Source: Methylobacterium sp. E-005 (GTDB lineage Bacteria; Pseudomonadota; Alphaproteobacteria; Rhizobiales; Beijerinckiaceae). From it: 64,000 nt of DNA. Positions 60,659-64,000 of the stretch are shown here, one piece after another (positions within the stretch are counted from its first letter, which is position 1; each line of letters begins with the position of its first letter). The stretch lies in NCBI RefSeq assembly GCF_022829725.1, contig NZ_JAKSYG010000199.1, forward strand, positions 1-64,000. The letters run 5' to 3'. The translations under genes and the position numbers were made by a program. The notes under the pieces were generated by a model. It made no database searches and was not told the DNA's origin. It saw only the letters and a list, made by a program, of their open reading frames with translations.

Positions 60659-61222
60659 ATGATCGGTCGGCTGTTCCGGCAGGCAAATGCGCGGCGGCAG
60701 GCCGTCGAGGGCCTGCATGTGGCGCTCAGCATGGCGGCCCGCCGCCCCGGCCTTTATACCGGCCTCGACGTGCCCGACACCGTCGAGGGCCGGTTCGAGG
60801 CCCTGTGCCTGCACGCCATCCTGGTCCTGCGCCGGCTGAACCGCCTGCCGGCCCCGGCCGCCGAGGTGGCGCAGGATCTCGTGAATTCCGTCTTCACCCA
60901 GCTCGACGCGTCCCTGCGCGAGCTGGGTGTCGGCGACATGGGCGTGGGGAAGCGGATGAAGAAGCTCGGTGCCGCCTTCTACGGCCGGGCCACGGGCTAC
61001 GACGCGGCCCTGGACGCGGGCGACACGGGGGCGCTGCGCGCGGTGCTCGTCCGCAATGTGCTCGGCGGGGCGGGGGACGGGGTGGGGCTCGCCGCCTACG
61101 TGCAGGCCGCCGACGCGGCGCTCGCCGGCGCGGATCTCGATCTGCTGCTTGGCGCCGGGCCGCCCTTTCCGGAGCCGGACGGCTTCGCGTCGGACAGAGA
61201 AGCAGAAGGAGCCATCGCATGA
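60659..61222 (+). CDS. Ubiquinol-cytochrome c chaperone family protein
   Basis: This 187-residue protein matches the bacterial Cbp3/UQCC-type chaperone that helps assemble the cytochrome bc1 complex. Typical segments are ALSMAARRPGLYTGLDVPDT, EGRFEALCLHAILVLRRLN, LVNSVFTQLDASLRELGVGD and VGKRMKKLGAAFYGRATGYD. It has no signal peptide. ATG 60659 has AAGGG about 11 bases upstream; a start at 60629 is unlikely. yceD follows with a 4-base overlap (ATGA). Confidence 0.9.
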   Translation: MIGRLFRQANARRQAVEGLHVALSMAARRPGLYTGLDVPDTVEGRFEALCLHAILVLRRLNRLPAPAAEVAQDLVNSVFTQLDASLRELGVGDMGVGKRMKKLGAAFYGRATGYDAALDAGDTGALRAVLVRNVLGGAGDGVGLAAYVQAADAALAGADLDLLLGAGPPFPEPDGFASDREAEGAIA

Positions 61223-61746
61223 GCCAGGACAGGCGCCGGGAGAACCCGAACGACAGCTTTCCGCTCGCGCGCTGGGTCAATGTCGAGCGCCTGCCCCAGG
61301 GGCGGGGTGCCGTCACCGTCGAGGCGAGCCCGGCCGAGTGCGCGGCGCTGGCCGTCGATTTCAAGATTCCCGGAATCCGCGACCTGGTCGGGCGCTTCGA
61401 GATCTCGGGCTCCACCAGCCGCCTGACCGTGACCGGCACCGTCGACGCCCTGGTGACGCAGGTCTGCACCGTGAGCCTCGAGCCGTTCGAGGCGCCGGTC
61501 CACGAGCCGGTGGAGGTGGTGTTCACCGACACCGACCAGCTCGCCGGCACCGACGCCGAGGAGGCCGACATCCCCGATCCGCTGGTCGGCGGGCGTATCG
61601 ATTTCGGCGCGCTCACCGCCGAGTTCCTGGCGCTGGGGCTCGATCCCTATCCGCGCAAGCCCGGCCTCAGCTTCGAGCCGGTGGTGGTTGGGGAGGATGC
61701 GGGTCCGCTCGCCGGCTTGCGCAAGCTCCGCGACGGCGAGGGTTGA
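61219..61746 (+). CDS. YceD family (DUF177) protein
   Basis: This 175-residue protein is a YceD/DUF177 homologue, which in many bacteria lies beside rpmF or plsX and is linked to ribosome and lipid processes. It has FPLARWVNVERLPQ, ALVTQVCTVSLEPFEAPV with the conserved Cys, and DPYPRKPGLSFEP near the end. The start ATG 61219 overlaps the chaperone stop. plsX is not downstream here but at 9.4-10.5 kb, so this ancestral order is broken. Confidence 0.9.
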   Translation: MSQDRRRENPNDSFPLARWVNVERLPQGRGAVTVEASPAECAALAVDFKIPGIRDLVGRFEISGSTSRLTVTGTVDALVTQVCTVSLEPFEAPVHEPVEVVFTDTDQLAGTDAEEADIPDPLVGGRIDFGALTAEFLALGLDPYPRKPGLSFEPVVVGEDAGPLAGLRKLRDGEG

Positions 61747-61825
61747 GGGTCGACACCTCCGGGTCGCAGTCCGCTGACGCTGGGCGGGCGGGAAGGGGCG
61801 CCGCGATGTGGTCGCCCCGCCGCCC

Positions 61826-62608
61826 CTACCGCCTTAGCGCGCTGATCTCGATCACGAATTTCCGTCGCAGGGCCCGCGAGAAGTCGCCATAGCCCGCCGC
61901 AGCCAGCAGGAACGCGCCCGGTCCGCCGATGACGTGGGCGCGGTACCATTGCTCCAGGCTCGTGCGCTCCTGCGGCAGCGGGGTCGCCCGCAACCCGTAG
62001 CCCGGGGCGCGGTAGGCGCCGGCCCCGACCACGTCGTTCTCGCCCGGAACCAGGATCGGCAGGCCGTTGATCGTCGCGCCGGTGGCGAGCAGCGCCTCCT
62101 GAGCATCGCTCAGGCTGTCGGCGTCGGTGCAGTTGTCGATGCCGTCGCCCGAGACGTCGATCACCACGCGCTCGGCCGGCATCGGCAGCGCCGGCAGCAC
62201 CCCTGCGGTGACCGTGCGGAACATCTGGCCGAGGCAGGTGAACTCGCCCGCCTGCCGGGGCGTGGCGCGCACCAGCGCGGCGGTGGCGGTGGCGTCGGCC
62301 CGGCTGGCGATCCGCCGCCAGCCGACCGCGAGGTTCGCCCGGTCCGCCCAGGTGACCATGGCGAACAGGATGCCGCCTGGGTTGCCCGTGATGGCGCCGA
62401 CGACAGAGGGATCCTCCAGGGCCTCGGCGATGCCCTCCATCTGCAACCGGAACCGGGTGTCGTCGACGGATTGCGAGACATCGACGGAGACCACCAGCGC
62501 GGTGGCGACGCCGTCGGCCGCGACGGCGGGGCTCAGGCCGAAGATCAGGGCGGCCGCCCGCAGCGCGCCGCGGCACAGCCATCCCGAACCCGTCCGCATG
62601 CTCGGCAT
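61826..62608 (-). CDS. DUF1194 protein with vWA-like fold, exported
   Basis: This 260-residue protein has a signal peptide (ALRAAALIFGLSPAVAADG) and a DUF1194 domain that resembles a von Willebrand A fold: LVVSVDVSQSVDDTRFRLQM, where DxSxS would bind a metal, then VVIDVSGDGIDNCTD and later NDVVGAGAYRAPG. It is expected in the periplasm. Function is unknown. ATG 62608, with an ATG three codons later as an alternative. It is convergent with yceD, 79 bases away. Confidence 0.85.
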   Translation of the reverse strand: MPSMRTGSGWLCRGALRAAALIFGLSPAVAADGVATALVVSVDVSQSVDDTRFRLQMEGIAEALEDPSVVGAITGNPGGILFAMVTWADRANLAVGWRRIASRADATATAALVRATPRQAGEFTCLGQMFRTVTAGVLPALPMPAERVVIDVSGDGIDNCTDADSLSDAQEALLATGATINGLPILVPGENDVVGAGAYRAPGYGLRATPLPQERTSLEQWYRAHVIGGPGAFLLAAAGYGDFSRALRRKFVIEISALRR

Positions 62609-62833
62609 GGGTATCCCCGGACCTCACGCGGCCGGAGGGCCCCGCGGGATCGTTAGGGCATGTTTCCAGGCTCGGTAAAACCGGCCTTTCGGGGGAGGCG
62701 GGAGGCATCTGAAGCCTCCCGGACCGGGAAGGAACCGGCTCCGGCGGCGCTTGCGCTCATCTCGGAGAGGATCTTCCAGCGATATCCCACGCGCGGGATA
62801 ACCGGGGCGGACAAGCCGCCCCGCGTTGCAGCC

Positions 62834-63058
62834 TCAGGCTGCGGCGGCCGCGAGGGCGTGGCGGTGGCCGTTCAAGCCAGCGCAGAGATCGTCGATCTCC
62901 GTGAGGTTCAGGGCATCACCGGTCTGGCCGGCGATGGTGTCGATCAGGTGGTCCTGGCGTGGGTCGAAGGGATGTCCCTGCATCCGGTAGAATTGATAAT
63001 AGCGCAAAGCCGCCAGGACGGTGTCACGCTCGCGGTCGGTTACGGTGAAGTGCTGCAT
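62834..63058 (-). CDS. Small hypothetical protein
   Basis: This 74-residue protein has no signal. It reads as helical: VTDRERDTVLAALRYYQFYR at about 5-24, then PFDPRQDHLIDTIAGQTGD and a terminal LNLTEIDDLCAGLNGH, with an Ala tail. I recall similar short proteins in Methylobacterium with no known role. The ATG at 63058 has GGGGAAG upstream at a longer than usual distance. It is downstream of the sirtuin gene on the same strand. Confidence 0.6.
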   Translation of the reverse strand: MQHFTVTDRERDTVLAALRYYQFYRMQGHPFDPRQDHLIDTIAGQTGDALNLTEIDDLCAGLNGHRHALAAAAA

Positions 63059-63194
63059 GGGTCGTAGCTTCCCCTATGGCTTCAACGAACGCTCGGGAGG
63101 GCCGCGACGCCGAGCCCGAGCTTGGCCGTTGTAACCGGTCGGCAACTATCCGAACAGTTCTTGACAGCTCGCAACGAAGTGATTCGCGAAAATT

Positions 63195-63208
63195 AGGATC
63201 ATGATCCT
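63195..63208. promoter_or_regulatory. Perfect 14-base palindrome upstream of small gene
   Basis: AGGATCATGATCCT is self-complementary and lies in the 217-base gap between the small hypothetical gene and the sirtuin gene, about 140 bases before the former. It may be an operator for the small gene, but no protein can be named. Confidence 0.35.
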
Positions 63209-63275
63209 CGACAACCGCAATGCTTTTTACGCCGAAATACACAGGCATTTCAGTGCGTTGCCGGCTTAGGTACGG

Positions 63276-63989
63276 TCACAGACCCAGATCGGCGAGATAG
63301 CGCGGCAGCGCCTCGCTGGCCGGCCCGTACCGCGCCGTGTCGAACGCGTCGGCGTTGTCGGAGGGTTCGAGGTTGATCTCGCAGGTCGGAATTCCGAGCG
63401 CCCGGGCCTGCCGCACGTAGCCGGCCGCCGGGTAGACCGCCCCCGACGTACCCGCCGCTACGAACAGATCGGCCTCCGCCAGCGCCGCCTCGATCGCGTC
63501 GAGGTGCATCGGCATCTCGCCGAACCAGACCACGTCCGGCCGCATCCGGCCCGCGACGCCGCAGGCCGGACAGGCGTCCGTACGGCTGAGGTCGACGCGC
63601 CAGGGCGTGACCGTTCCGCAGGCGCAGCAGCGGGCCTTGAGCAATTCGCCGTGCATGTGGGTGACCGCTTGGGAACCCGCCCGCTCGTGCAGGTCATCGA
63701 CGTTCTGGGTGCACAGGAACAGCCGCCCGCCCCGCGCGGCGAGCCGGGCTTCGGCCTGCGCCAGGGCGATATGCGCGGCATTCGGCTCGGCCGCGATCAC
63801 GCCCCGGCGGCGATGGTCGTAGAAGTCGAGCACCGTGTCGGGGTCGGCCGCATAGGCCTCCGGGGTGGCGAGCTTCATGGGATCGAACCGCGCCCAGATC
63901 CCGCCGCGGTCCCGGAACGTGCCGAGCCCGCTTTCGGCCGAGACGCCGGCGCCGGTCAGCACGAAGATCTTTTCGGGATGCCGCGTCAT
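63276..63989 (-). CDS. cobB: Sir2-family protein lysine deacylase (class III)
   Basis: This 237-residue NAD-dependent deacylase has GAGVSAESGLGTFR at 13-26, TQNVD at 94-98, catalytic His113 (HMHGE), and zinc Cys121, Cys124, Cys140 and Cys143. Tyr57 and Arg60 in FYDHRRR mark the class III pocket that also removes succinyl and malonyl groups. ATG 63989. It could reverse acylation set by the GNAT fusion at 40-42.7 kb. No metabolic operon surrounds it. Confidence 0.95.
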   Translation of the reverse strand: MTRHPEKIFVLTGAGVSAESGLGTFRDRGGIWARFDPMKLATPEAYAADPDTVLDFYDHRRRGVIAAEPNAAHIALAQAEARLAARGGRLFLCTQNVDDLHERAGSQAVTHMHGELLKARCCACGTVTPWRVDLSRTDACPACGVAGRMRPDVVWFGEMPMHLDAIEAALAEADLFVAAGTSGAVYPAAGYVRQARALGIPTCEINLEPSDNADAFDTARYGPASEALPRYLADLGL

Positions 63990-64000
63990 GCCTGTGCCCC

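Overview
The window looks like chromosomal DNA of an alphaproteobacterium of the order Hyphomicrobiales, most probably a Methylobacteriaceae member (Methylobacterium or Methylorubrum). Support comes from the very high GC content, frequent GTG/TTG starts with 4-base stop/start overlaps, alphaproteobacterial gene orders (xseB-dxs, plsX-fabH-ihfA, ribH-nusB-thiL, bamE/UQCC chaperone/yceD), a MucR/Ros regulator, a TIGR02301 protein, and mosaic intergenic palindromes of the kind common in this family. The genus is an inference from gene content. Most of the window is core genome. I see no rRNA, tRNA, CRISPR array, prophage or intact insertion sequence.

Layout. 0-7 kb: partial dxs with xseB, a tyrosine phosphatase, an HD hydrolase coupled to tag, ygfZ, and a minus-strand cluster of SDR, secreted protein, Nudix and TIGR02301 genes joined by 4-base overlaps. 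7-11 kb: a CMD-family protein, a REP-like block, then plsX-fabH-ihfA. 11-14 kb: iorAB, a Tat-exported molybdenum hydroxylase. 14.1-16 kb: an accessory islet holding a decayed Phd/VapC-type toxin-antitoxin pair and an AT-rich two-gene unit that resembles a small toxin/immunity pair. 16-25 kb: kup, ispG, a patatin, an orphan chemoreceptor, a periplasmic GPx and an ECF sigma/anti-sigma pair. 26-31 kb: the cdd-PNP-deoC-deoA nucleoside salvage operon and a PhyH-type dioxygenase. 31-36 kb: a phospholipid methyltransferase-like protein, dnaJ and dnaK, separated by a hairpin block. 36-43 kb: algH/yqgE, a peroxiredoxin, a membrane-anchored Mrr nuclease, a MucR regulator, and an acyl-CoA synthetase/GNAT fusion preceded by a 21-codon Met/His leader-like ORF. 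43-49 kb: the prkA-yeaH-spoVR stress module. 50-55 kb: merR, ribH-nusB-thiL and the proton pyrophosphatase hppA. 55-56 kb: a DUF6036-like nucleotidyltransferase pair, possibly a toxin-antitoxin unit. 56-64 kb: an OYE reductase, an HWE histidine kinase, a HAD phosphatase, bamE, the UQCC chaperone, yceD, a DUF1194 protein and a class III sirtuin.

How the genes relate. Several units are textbook: isoprenoid precursors (dxs, ispG), fatty acid and phospholipid initiation (plsX, fabH), riboflavin and thiamine (ribH, thiL), chaperones (dnaK, dnaJ) and nucleoside catabolism (deo). The acyl-CoA synthetase/GNAT fusion and the sirtuin could be writer and eraser of lysine acylation. Genes I recall as one neighbourhood in other Hyphomicrobiales (ribH...hppA, bamE/UQCC/yceD, plsX-fabH-ihfA, merR) lie in three places here, which suggests local rearrangement.

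Most interesting for follow-up: the 15.1-15.8 kb pair, the leader-like ORF at 39949, the DUF6036 pair at 55.1-56.0 kb, and a perfect 12-base palindrome (14 shared bases) found in two distant intergenic regions (29536 and 52549). No family assignment was checked against a database; all rest on reading motifs.
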